Below, piece after piece: positions 28,101-35,921 of a DNA stretch of 64,000 nt. The translations under genes were made by a program, and so were the position numbers. Position 1 is the first letter of the stretch. The number at the start of each line of letters is the position of its first letter. The notes beneath the pieces were generated by a model. It did not search any database, was not told the DNA's origin, and worked only from the letters and a program-made list of their open reading frames with translations. Source of the stretch: Nocardiopsis sp. N85 (GTDB lineage Bacteria; Actinomycetota; Actinomycetes; Streptosporangiales; Streptosporangiaceae); NCBI RefSeq assembly GCF_028882275.1, contig NZ_JARBUT010000013.1, positions 119,330 through 183,329 on the forward strand, given 5' to 3'.

Positions 28101-28778
28101 TCAGTGCGTGCCCTCGTGCGACTTCAGGGCGGCTTCGACGTAGTTGAGCACGTGATCGCTCAGCATGTGACCGACCTCCGCGTCGCCCTCCCGGAAGGCC
28201 TTCGTGATCTGGTCGTGGTCGGCGGCCTTGGCGTGCAGCTCCATGTTCAGCCAGCGCACGGACAGGGTCGTCCACACCTCGACGCCCAGCGACTCCCAGG
28301 TGTGGAGGAGCACACTGTTGTCGGCGGCCCGCACGACCTCCCGGTGGAACTCCACGCTGTGCTTGATCTGCGCGGACACGTCACCCTCGGCGGTCGCCCG
28401 CTTGAGCAGCTCCACCTCCCGCTCCAACGGGGAGGGGTCGGCCCGGAGGCGCGGGGCCGCCAGTTGGGCCGCCACCAGCTCCAGGCCGGCGCGCACCGGA
28501 TAGATCTCGGCCATGTCCCGGACGCCGAAGTCCCTCACCCGGGCGCCCTTGTTGGGCACCGTCTCGATGAGCCGCAACGTCTCCAGCTCGCGCAACGCCT
28601 CGCGGACCGGAGCCTGGCTGACCCGCAGCTCGGTGGCGATCCGGCGTTCGACGATCCGCTCGCCCGGCTGCCAGCGGCCGGACAACAGGCCCTCGACCAG
28701 GACCTGCCGGATCTGCTCCCGCAGCGGCTCCCTGGCCAACTTCGAGGGATCATCCGGCAACATCGGCAGGTCGACCAT
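28101..28778 (-). CDS. GntR family regulator, FCD (FadR/PdhR-like) subfamily
   Basis: 225 residues from ATG 28778 (GGGAAGGG upstream). The N-terminal winged helix is REQIRQVLVEGLLSGRWQPG, then RIATELRVSQAPVREALREL. The C-terminal all-helical FCD domain carries the metal-site residues around HSVEFHREVV and a later His. FCD regulators sense organic acids. Position directly upstream of, and co-oriented with, the pdh operon, plus a dyad in its promoter, suggests a functional analogue of PdhR responding to pyruvate or a related acid. This is inference from context. Confidence 0.9.
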   Translation of the reverse strand: MVDLPMLPDDPSKLAREPLREQIRQVLVEGLLSGRWQPGERIVERRIATELRVSQAPVREALRELETLRLIETVPNKGARVRDFGVRDMAEIYPVRAGLELVAAQLAAPRLRADPSPLEREVELLKRATAEGDVSAQIKHSVEFHREVVRAADNSVLLHTWESLGVEVWTTLSVRWLNMELHAKAADHDQITKAFREGDAEVGHMLSDHVLNYVEAALKSHEGTH

Positions 28779-29434
28779 CCAGGGCCCTTCCCGTTCGCGG
28801 CCGCGCACAGCGCGTGCGCGGCCGGTTCACTCGTCGTCTCGGAAACTCCTTGAAGAGTGCCACACGCGCGGGAGCCGCTTCGCCGATCGGACTCGAAGCG
28901 CTAACGGAAAGCTCACGAACGTGTCGCATGGCGGTGAACCGCCTGGGTCCAGTATCCGGGCGTGCGGCAAAGTCCGAGGTGGAAGGGTCACACTTGGCCA
29001 CCAGGGTCACCAAGGGGGCGAAGTGTCCGGGTAGGCTCATCTGTCGGCAATGTTCACACCGCGTCGCGCCCATGTGACGCACGCGACGGTAAAGGAACGA
29101 CCGAGAGCGCGTGAACCGCGTTCGGGACATGAAGCGGTGCGGGGGGCACCGCAGGAGCAGACGACGCATCGCAGACGTTCTTCTTCCGTTCCTCGGAGAC
29201 CGGACCTGCCGAGGGCCGTTCACAAAGGGGTGAACCGGCTCGAAGGTTCGGCCGTCGAAGGGAGGTGAGGGGTCATCCCTCACCCCGTCGACCCCGAGGG
29301 CGTTGGGAATCCCGTTTCCGGAAACCGCGGCTGGCCCTTCCCCCGACCAGTGCCACAGGCGAGCCCACGACACGTGAGACAGCACTGAGCACATGACGCA
29401 CTCTTCAAGGACCCGGCATCCGAGGGCGAGACAC
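28779..29434. other. Long divergent intergenic region with repeated 13-mers
   Basis: About 650 bp between gntR and the PAP2 gene without a convincing coding frame. It contains TCCTTGAAGAGTG at 28847-28859 and its reverse complement at 29399-29411. A third copy lies at 30519-30531. Promoters for both flanking genes should be here; I could not fix their boxes. Confidence 0.5.
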
Positions 29435-30247
29435 GTGACCACGACGCACGACAGGGAAAAGAGGACCCCGGAACCGGGTCCCTACAGCGGCCCCATCCCC
29501 GTCGTGCGCGATGTTCCGCTCACCCCGGGGCCCCCGGTCGTCCGCGCGGTCAAGTGGCCGAGCGTCAGCGAGATCGCGTGGGGTCTGGCATCGGACCGGA
29601 TCGCCATCATCCTGGCGGTCGCGCTGATCGTGGTGACGATGCTCGCGGCCGGTCCGCTGCATCCCGTGGACGATTTCCTCAATGAGCTCCCCCGGCCCTA
29701 CTGGGACCTGATCCGCGAACCGCTCATCCACTGGCCGGACAACGTGGCCTCCCGTTACGTGGCGCTGCCGGTGCTGGGGGTGGTCGCCCTCCAGTTGGCG
29801 TACTGGCATCGCAGCTGGCGGCCGATCGTGTTGAGCGGTGTGGGCGTGGTCGGCATCATGTCGCTGGTATCGATCATGAAGCTGGGCATCAACCGGGGCC
29901 ACGCCAAGCACTACGACCCGGAATTCTTCGCCGGGGCGGGGAACGTGGCGTTCCCCTCCGGGCACGGGTCCAACGCGATCCTCATCTACGGGCTGGTGCT
30001 GTTCCTCATCATCCGCTTCGGCGCGGCCCGGCCGCACATCATCCGGCGCCTGGGCTACTGCATCGTCGGGATCGCGCTGCTCCAGTCGGCGGTCTCGATC
30101 TACCTGCACTTCCACTGGTTCTCGGACCTGGTCGCGGGGATGATCGCGGGCGGTTTCGCGCTGCGACTGACGATCCGGTTGGACCGGATGATCCCGCACG
30201 GGCGCACCGTCGAATGGTGGCCCTGGTACGGCCGCCAGGAGGACTAG
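29435..30247 (+). CDS. PAP2 superfamily membrane phosphatase
   Basis: 270 residues from GTG 29435; an upstream ATG (29393) adds 14 Arg/His-rich codons. The protein has about five transmembrane helices. PAP2 signature motifs are KLGINRGHAKHYDP (motif 1), FPSGHGSNA (motif 2, catalytic His) and IYLHFHWFSDLVAG (motif 3, His and Asp). Such enzymes dephosphorylate lipid phosphates, for example undecaprenyl pyrophosphate or phosphatidate, at the outer face of the membrane. The cytoplasmic N-terminus is Pro-rich. It stands alone between regulatory regions. Confidence 0.9.
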   Translation: MTTTHDREKRTPEPGPYSGPIPVVRDVPLTPGPPVVRAVKWPSVSEIAWGLASDRIAIILAVALIVVTMLAAGPLHPVDDFLNELPRPYWDLIREPLIHWPDNVASRYVALPVLGVVALQLAYWHRSWRPIVLSGVGVVGIMSLVSIMKLGINRGHAKHYDPEFFAGAGNVAFPSGHGSNAILIYGLVLFLIIRFGAARPHIIRRLGYCIVGIALLQSAVSIYLHFHWFSDLVAGMIAGGFALRLTIRLDRMIPHGRTVEWWPWYGRQED

Positions 30248-30499
30248 GGTCCGCTCTTCGCATGTCCTTCAGCGCTCCTGGGGGATCGCGAGGCCGCCCA
30301 CGGGGTTCTGGAGGTCGACGTGGCGGCCGAAGGTTCGCGTTCTTCGGGCGGCCGAGCACGGACCGGAGCGCAGCGGAGGTTCGAAAGAACACGCCCCGGG
30401 CCTCCAGGGGTCTCGCGCACTTCCGACGGCGCCCACGGACATGGTCCGGGGCGCCGTTCCCGTTCTCCGTCGTTCCCGGGAGTCGAAGCCCTTGCGGGA
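30248..30499. other. Intergenic, no gene seen
   Basis: 252 bp between the PAP2 stop and the first CsoR-like box. No coding signal or clear hairpin; local frames are Arg/Gly-rich. Confidence 0.4.
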
Positions 30500-30516
30500 A
30501 TACCCCTAGGGGGTAT
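30500..30516. promoter_or_regulatory. CsoR-like box 1
   Basis: ATACCCC-TAG-GGGGTAT is a 7+7 inverted repeat matching the copper repressor (CsoR) operator pattern TACCCCnnnGGGGTA. It lies 86 bp before the copper P-type ATPase start. Confidence 0.75.
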
Positions 30517-30563
30517 ATTCCTTGAAGAGTGAGAGCCGCATGGTGCGGAGATCCGTCCGAAAA

Positions 30564-30580
30564 ATACCCCTATGGGGTAT
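30564..30580. promoter_or_regulatory. CsoR-like box 2
   Basis: ATACCCC-TAT-GGGGTAT, a perfect 7+7 inverted repeat 64 bp (centre to centre) from box 1 and 22 bp from the ATPase start. Two boxes allow cooperative repression. No csoR gene lies in the window. Confidence 0.8.
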
Positions 30581-30601
30581 ATGAAGGGAAAGGGGAGGGG
30601 C

Positions 30602-32656
30602 ATGAGCGCACAGGGCCACGGCGAACACGTCGGGCACACCGACCACGGGGAGGGCTCCGACCACGGCGGGCACACGGGGCACGGTGGCGGACACGGGGAC
30701 CACGCGGCGATGTTCCGGACCCGGTTCTGGTGGAGCCTGCTCCTCAGCCTGCCCGTGGTGTTCACCAGCCACATGGTCTCGGGGTGGCTCGGCTACCACG
30801 TGCCCGAGGCGCTCGCCTGGGTGCCGCCGGTGCTCGGCACCGTCGTCTACCTGTACGGCGGATGGCCCTTCCTCTCGGGGGTCGCCGGGGAGATCGAGGC
30901 GCGCCGACCCGGGATGATGACCCTGGTCGCGATGGCCATCACCGTCGCCTTCGGCGCCAGCACGCTCGCCACCCTCGGTGTGGTGGGCACGGCGCTCGAC
31001 TTCTGGTGGGAGCTCGTCCTGCTGGTCGTGGTGATGCTCCTCGGCCACTGGCTGGAGATGCGCGCCCTCGGTCAGGCCTCCGGCGCCCTGGAGGCGCTGG
31101 CCGCCCTCCTGCCCGACCGGGCCGAGCGGATCGGCGCGGACGATGGGGCCGAGGAGGTGGCCGTCTCCGACCTGGGCGCCGGGGACACCGTGCTGGTCCG
31201 CTCCGGCGGTCGGGTGCCGGCGGACGGCACCGTCGTGCGGGGCTCCGCCGCCATGGACGAGTCGATGATCACCGGAGAGTCCCGCACCGTCACCCGAGCG
31301 GAGGGGGACCGGGTCGTCGCGGGCACCGTGGCCACCGACTCCTCCGTACGCGTGCGCGTCGACGCCGTCGGCGAGGACACCACCCTGGCGGGGATCCGGC
31401 GGCTGGTCGCCGAGGCACAGGCGTCCACCTCCCGCTCCCAGGTCCTGGCCGACCGCGCGGCGGGACTGCTGTTCTGGTTCGCGCTCGGGTCCGCGATCAT
31501 CACCGCCGTCGTCTGGGCGGCACTGGGAGAGCCCACCGAGGCCGTCGAACGGACCGTGACGGTGCTGGTCATCGCCTGCCCGCACGCGCTCGGGCTGGCG
31601 ATCCCGCTGGTCATCGCGATCTCCACGGCCCTCTCGGCGCGCAACGGCATCCTGATCAAGGATCGGATGGCGTTGGAGCGCACCCGCCTCGTGGACACCG
31701 TCCTGTTCGACAAGACCGGGACCCTGACCAAGGGCGCCCCGGCCGTCATCGAGCACGCCGCCGCCCCCGGCGCGGACGCCGCCCGGGTGCTCGCGCTGGC
31801 CGGTGCGGTGGAGGCCGACTCCGAGCACCCGTTGGCCAGGGCCGTCGTCCGGGCGGCGAAGGAGGCCGGGGACGTGCCGACGGCCGGTGGTTTCCGCTCG
31901 CTGACCGGGCGAGGGGTGCGGGCCGTGGTGGACGGCGCCACCGTGCACGTGGGGGGTCCCGCCCTGCTGGACTCCCTCGGGTCGATCGCACCGGAAGACC
32001 TGGAGGCGCGGACGGGACCGTGGCGTGAGCGTGGGGCGACGGTGCTGCACGTGGTCGTCGACGACGTCGTGGTCGGGGCGCTGGCGCTGGCCGACGAGAT
32101 CCGTCCCGAGTCGCGAGCGGCCGTCCGGCAGCTGAGGGCGCAGGGTGTCCGGGTGGCGATGGTCACCGGAGACGCCCGTAACGTGGCCGACGCGGTCGCC
32201 GCCGAGCTGGACCTGGACGAGGTCTTCGCCCAGGTCCTGCCGGACCAGAAGGACGCCGTGGTCCGCGATCTCCAGGAGCGCGGCCGCACGGTGGCGATGG
32301 TCGGCGACGGCGTCAACGACGCCCCGGCCCTGGCCCGCGCGGACGTCGGCATCGCCATCGGCGCCGGTACCGACGTGGCCATCGAGTCGGCGGGTGTGGT
32401 GCTGGCCTCCGACGACCCGCGCGGTGTCGTCTCGGTCCGCGCCCTGTCCCGGGCGGGCTACCGCAAGATGATCCAGAACCTGGTGTGGGCGGCCGGCTAC
32501 AACGTCATCGCGGTGCCGTTGGCCGCCGGTGTGCTGGCCCCGATCGGCATCGTCCTGGCACCGGCGGTCGGCGCGGTGCTGATGAGCCTGTCGACCGTCA
32601 TCGTCGCGCTCAACGCGCAGTTGCTGCGGCGGGTGGACCTGACCCCGACGGAATGA
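30602..32656 (+). CDS. copB: Copper-translocating P-type ATPase, CopB (CPH) type
   Basis: 684 residues from ATG 30602 (GGGGAGGGG upstream). The N-terminus (1-36) is His-rich with repeated HG/GH dipeptides instead of CxxC metal domains. Eight transmembrane helices are expected. The ion-channel motif is IACPHALGL (C326-P327-H328), with actuator TGES, phosphorylation motif DKTGTLTKG (D370), SEHPLARAVV and hinge GDGVNDAPAL. The CPH motif and His-rich tail mark the CopB branch, usually linked with Cu export. Two CsoR boxes upstream support copper-induced expression. Confidence 0.93.
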   Translation: MSAQGHGEHVGHTDHGEGSDHGGHTGHGGGHGDHAAMFRTRFWWSLLLSLPVVFTSHMVSGWLGYHVPEALAWVPPVLGTVVYLYGGWPFLSGVAGEIEARRPGMMTLVAMAITVAFGASTLATLGVVGTALDFWWELVLLVVVMLLGHWLEMRALGQASGALEALAALLPDRAERIGADDGAEEVAVSDLGAGDTVLVRSGGRVPADGTVVRGSAAMDESMITGESRTVTRAEGDRVVAGTVATDSSVRVRVDAVGEDTTLAGIRRLVAEAQASTSRSQVLADRAAGLLFWFALGSAIITAVVWAALGEPTEAVERTVTVLVIACPHALGLAIPLVIAISTALSARNGILIKDRMALERTRLVDTVLFDKTGTLTKGAPAVIEHAAAPGADAARVLALAGAVEADSEHPLARAVVRAAKEAGDVPTAGGFRSLTGRGVRAVVDGATVHVGGPALLDSLGSIAPEDLEARTGPWRERGATVLHVVVDDVVVGALALADEIRPESRAAVRQLRAQGVRVAMVTGDARNVADAVAAELDLDEVFAQVLPDQKDAVVRDLQERGRTVAMVGDGVNDAPALARADVGIAIGAGTDVAIESAGVVLASDDPRGVVSVRALSRAGYRKMIQNLVWAAGYNVIAVPLAAGVLAPIGIVLAPAVGAVLMSLSTVIVALNAQLLRRVDLTPTE

Positions 32657-33309
32657 GGGATGTCCTCAGTCGGCCAGACGGAGGAGTGGCGCACGGCCCA
32701 TGGAGGGGGGAGGATCGAAGGGTCGGTCCTCCCCTCTGTAGCGGGAAGGGGCGGTCGGCGGGCCCCGTCCCGCTTCGGATACGGGACGGCGGCCCATTCC
32801 TCACCCCGCCCCGGCCGCGCTCTTCCACGCCGGGTCGTGATCAGGGTGGTCCTTGTGGATCCAGCGCCGTGCGGGCGAGCGCACGGGTGGGGCGGCCTCC
32901 TTGCTCGGTGCCCTCGTTCACGGTCCGCCGTGGGAGGACCGGTACGAGCGGTCGTCGTCATCCTCGAACCGGTCGCCGCACCACCCGGCGCGCTTCACCC
33001 GGGCCCGGCCCTCCTACTCGCACGGGGCGTCGAGGGCGTTGGCCGAGGCCCGGAAGGAGCGGGTCGCGGGGGCCTCTCCCTCCGGGCCCCGGCCGGCCGG
33101 GTGGCCGAGCCTCCTCTCCGCCTCGCGCCCGTCACCCCTCCTGCGCGCGAGGGCGTAGTGGCTCCGGGCGCCCGCGCGGAATTCGGGCGGTCCGCTCGGC
33201 GACGGCCTTCCGGTCGCCCCCGGCGACGAGGCCACACGGGATCGGGTCATCGATGCGTGTCCTTTCGTCCGTTTTCGGCCCGTATCCCCTGTCGAGAAGG
33301 CGATCCGGG
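32657..33309. other. Gene-poor intergenic region
   Basis: About 650 bp with no convincing gene. A minus-strand frame from ATG 33251 to 33014 gives ~79 Arg/Ala/Gly-rich residues without family likeness. The region ends at the parS-like site. Confidence 0.45.
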
Positions 33310-33323
33310 GTTTCACGTGAAAC
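33310..33323. other. parS site (ParB-binding centromere element)
   Basis: GTTTCACGTGAAAC, a perfect 14-bp palindrome identical to the core of the bacterial parS consensus; the next base on the right (A) also matches the 16-bp form and the left flank is G. It lies in a non-coding region, as most actinomycete parS sites do. ParB binds here to organise and segregate the origin region. Confidence 0.85.
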
Positions 33324-33382
33324 ATCGGATCGCGTCCGCCCCGCGCGTCCACCGCCATCGGTCCCGCCCGGGGTCCACCACT

Positions 33383-33466
33383 AGGGCGTGTTCCGTGGAT
33401 GCCGCCCGTCGCGAGAGCCGTACCGGGGCGTCGCGCGGCAGGGTGAGTATCCGCGGAACACGCCTT
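33383..33466. repeat. MITE-like element with 18-bp terminal inverted repeats
   Basis: The left end AGGGCGTGTTCCGTGGAT (33383-33400) matches the complement of the right end AAGGCGTGTTCCGCGGAT (33449-33466) at 16 of 18 positions. The ~48-bp interior has no coding capacity. Shorter matching ends occur at 20000-20027. It abuts the broken Lrp/AsnC gene and probably removed its 5' part. The parent transposase is not in the window. Confidence 0.7.
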
Positions 33467-33849
33467 GGAACCCGAGCAGGCGCGGGCCCGCCGCGAGGCG
33501 GCCCGGCCCCTGTCGGAGCGGCCCGTCGTCGCCATCCTCTGGGAGGGGATGCCATCAGCGAGGCCGCCCAGCGCGTCATCGCCATGGGCGAGGTGCGCCC
33601 GTGCGCCGGGGTGACCGCTCGGCACAGCCTGCTCATCGCCGCGTGGAACCGCCCGGTGGAGGACACCCGGCGCTTCGAGACCGACCTGATGCGAGTGGTG
33701 CCCGAGCCGGTCGTCGGCGACCGGGCCGTCGCCCTGTGGCGGACGAAGATCCTCGGCCAACGCGGGTACCGCACCGGCGGTGTCCCGGTCGACCCGTGGA
33801 ACGTTCCCGCCCCCGGACGAGGGGGCGACGGCCCGGGGCCGTCCCGCGT
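33465..33849 (+). pseudogene. Lrp/AsnC family regulator remnant: 5' part lost, frameshifted
   Basis: From 33465 one frame reads LEPEQARARREAARPLSERP, then VVAILWEG. At the G run 33545-33548 the coding sense shifts to another frame, which reads DAISEAAQRVIAMGEVRPCA, then HSLLIAAWNRPVEDTRRFET and VVGDRAVALWRTKILGQRG. This is the pattern of the AsnC/Lrp C-terminal effector (RAM) domain. Restoring one G joins the two frames. The N-terminal helix-turn-helix is missing; the MITE lies in its place. No in-frame stop occurs before the convergent ABC permease gene. Confidence 0.6.
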
Positions 33850-35175
33850 TCAGTCCGCGCTCAACGCCCCGATGGGGTGCTGGGCCGCGGCGCGCAGGGC
33901 GGGCAGCAGCCCGGCCACCGCGCCGATCGCCACGGTCGCGGCCACGGCGCCCACCCCCGCCCACCAGGGCAGGGCGAACGGCCACCCGCGCACCAGCGCG
34001 AACACCAGGGTCACCACCGCGCCCAGTGCCACGCCGAACACCCCGCCCAACAGGGACAGCGCCATCGCCTCCACCAGGAACTGGACCCGGATCGCCCCGC
34101 GGGTCGCCCCCAGGGCCCGGCGCAGTCCGATCTCCCCGCGCCGCTCCAGCACCGAGATGACCATGGTGTTGGCCACCCCGACCCCGCCGACCAGCAGGGC
34201 CACCCCGCCGAGCCCCAGCAGCAGGCCTTGGAGGGTCCGGTCGGCGGCCTGTCCGGCCGCCAGGGCGTCCGAGGGCCGCGACACCTCGACCTCGTTCGGC
34301 CGCTCCGGGTTGGCGTTGCGGCCGATGAGCTCCCGGACCTCGGAGATCCGCTCCGGGTCCACGCGCACGTAGACCATGGACGCGTCGCCGGTGGCGCCCA
34401 ACAGCTCCTCGGCGGCCCCTTGGCCGACCAGCGCGGCGTTGTCGAGTTCCGGAGCCAGTTCCACCGGCTCCAGCACGCCCACCACGGCGAAGTACACGTC
34501 ACCGATCAGCACCAGCGTGTCCGGGGTGATCCGGGTGACGCCCAGGCGCTCGGCCGCCGACGCGCCCAGCACCACCGCCGGGTGGTCCGCGGTCGCCCCG
34601 TTGAACCACTCGCCCAGCGCCGTCTCGGCGCGCAGGGTGTCCAGAAGGTCCACGTCGACGCCGTACACGCCGATACCGCCCGACTCCGCCTTGGGGACCA
34701 GGTCGCTGCGGTACACGTTCGCCCCGCCCACGGACTCCACCCGGGCGGTGCGCTCCACCTCGGGCATGCGGTCGATCCGGCCGCGCGCCTCCTCCGGCAG
34801 CGTCGCGTTCCCGCCGAACAGCGTGCTCCCCGGCGCCACCGTGATCAGGTCGGTGCCCAGCCGGGCGAGCGTCGCCTCCAGGTCGGCCCGGCCGGAAGCC
34901 GAGATGCCGACCACGGACACCATCGCGGCGATGCCGATGGCGATGCCCAGCGCCGACAACACCACCCGGGTGGGGCGGGCGCGCAGCCCGCTCGCCCCGG
35001 TGCGCAGGTGGTCGAGCGGGGACAGTCGGGCCGGCCGGAGCCGGTCACGCCCGGCCGACCGGCTCCCTCGGCGCCCACGCGGGGCCGTCCGGTCCTCGTT
35101 TCCGGGTCGGGTCCCGTGGTCCTTCGCGCCCCCGCGTCGGGCCGTCCGCCCCTCCCCCTTGCCACGGCCGATCAT
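33850..35175 (-). CDS. MacB/FtsX-type ABC transporter permease
   Basis: 441 residues. A basic N-terminal extension precedes TM1 (VVLSALGIAIGIAAMVSVVG). A large extracytoplasmic MacB_PCD-like domain (~90-310) follows, then three C-terminal helices of the FtsX domain with VANTMVISVLERRGEIGLRRALGATR. This family transmits ATP hydrolysis mechanically rather than moving substrate through the membrane. It overlaps the ATPase gene by 4 bp and forms a module with the membrane-fusion protein and lipoprotein genes upstream. Confidence 0.92.
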   Translation of the reverse strand: MIGRGKGEGRTARRGGAKDHGTRPGNEDRTAPRGRRGSRSAGRDRLRPARLSPLDHLRTGASGLRARPTRVVLSALGIAIGIAAMVSVVGISASGRADLEATLARLGTDLITVAPGSTLFGGNATLPEEARGRIDRMPEVERTARVESVGGANVYRSDLVPKAESGGIGVYGVDVDLLDTLRAETALGEWFNGATADHPAVVLGASAAERLGVTRITPDTLVLIGDVYFAVVGVLEPVELAPELDNAALVGQGAAEELLGATGDASMVYVRVDPERISEVRELIGRNANPERPNEVEVSRPSDALAAGQAADRTLQGLLLGLGGVALLVGGVGVANTMVISVLERRGEIGLRRALGATRGAIRVQFLVEAMALSLLGGVFGVALGAVVTLVFALVRGWPFALPWWAGVGAVAATVAIGAVAGLLPALRAAAQHPIGALSAD

Positions 35176-35921
35176 GAGCGCCCCTCGCGAGCGGAGACGG
35201 ACACGGTCGCGGAGTCGGCGACGACCCGCCCGTCCCGCACCTCCACCCGGCGGGGCGCCAGCGCCGCCGACTCCCGGTCGTGGGTGATGACGAGGACGGT
35301 GACCCCGTCCCGGTGCAGCTCGTGGAGCAGGTCCATCACCGCCGCCCCCGACGCCGTGTCCAGCGCGCCGGTCGGCTCGTCGGCGAGCAGCAGCGCCGGA
35401 GCACCGACCACCGCGCGGGCGATCGCCACCCGCTGCCGTTGACCGCCGGACAGCTCGTGCGGCCGGTGGTCGATCCGGTCGGCCAGTCCCACCCGCGTCA
35501 GCGCCTCCACGGCCCGTGTCCTTCGCACTCGCGCCGGCGATCCCGTGTAGAGCAGGCCGTCGGCGACGTCGTCCACGGCCCGCACGTTGGGGGCCAGGTG
35601 GAACCGCTGGAACACGAATCCCAGGGAACGGGCGCGCAGTGCCGACAGCGCGCCGTCGTCCAGCGCCCCCACGTCGTGGCCGAACACCCGCACCGTCCCC
35701 TCGGTGGGCGCGTCCAGGGTGCCGACCAGGTTGAGCACGGTCGACTTGCCCGACCCCGACGGCCCGACGATCGCCACCATCTCGCCGCGCTCCACACGCA
35801 GGTCCACCCCGTCCAGGGCACGGACCCCGCCCGGGTGGACCCGTGAGACCCCGACGAACTCGACGGCGGGAACGGTCTCCCGGAATCCCTCCCGCCCACC
35901 GCTCTCCTCGCGGACGCTCAT
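35172..35921 (-). CDS. ABC transporter ATP-binding protein, LolD/MacB type
   Basis: 249 residues. Walker A is VGPSGSGKSTVLNLVG, the Q-loop is FVFQRFHLAPN, the signature is LSGGQRQRVAIARA, Walker B is LLLADEPTGALD, and the H-loop is VLVITHD. It is the nucleotide-binding partner of the MacB-like permease. Its start overlaps the stop of the membrane-fusion gene by 4 bp and its stop overlaps the permease start by 4 bp, so the three are tightly translated together. Confidence 0.95.
   Translation of the reverse strand: MSVREESGGREGFRETVPAVEFVGVSRVHPGGVRALDGVDLRVERGEMVAIVGPSGSGKSTVLNLVGTLDAPTEGTVRVFGHDVGALDDGALSALRARSLGFVFQRFHLAPNVRAVDDVADGLLYTGSPARVRRTRAVEALTRVGLADRIDHRPHELSGGQRQRVAIARAVVGAPALLLADEPTGALDTASGAAVMDLLHELHRDGVTVLVITHDRESAALAPRRVEVRDGRVVADSATVSVSAREGRS

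Noticed and set aside
28814..29077. 87-codon plus-strand frame upstream of the PAP2 gene
   Set aside because: Basic low-complexity composition and no motif; it lies in the region carrying the repeated 13-mers.
33014..33251. Minus-strand ~79-codon frame near parS
   Set aside because: Arg/Ala/Gly-rich and without similarity or a ribosome-binding site; treated as non-coding.
32660..34372. 570-codon plus-strand frame through the intergenic region and into the ABC permease
   Set aside because: Most of it is Arg/Pro/Gly-rich or antisense; only the 33548-33800 part resembles a protein, and this is recorded as an Lrp/AsnC pseudogene.
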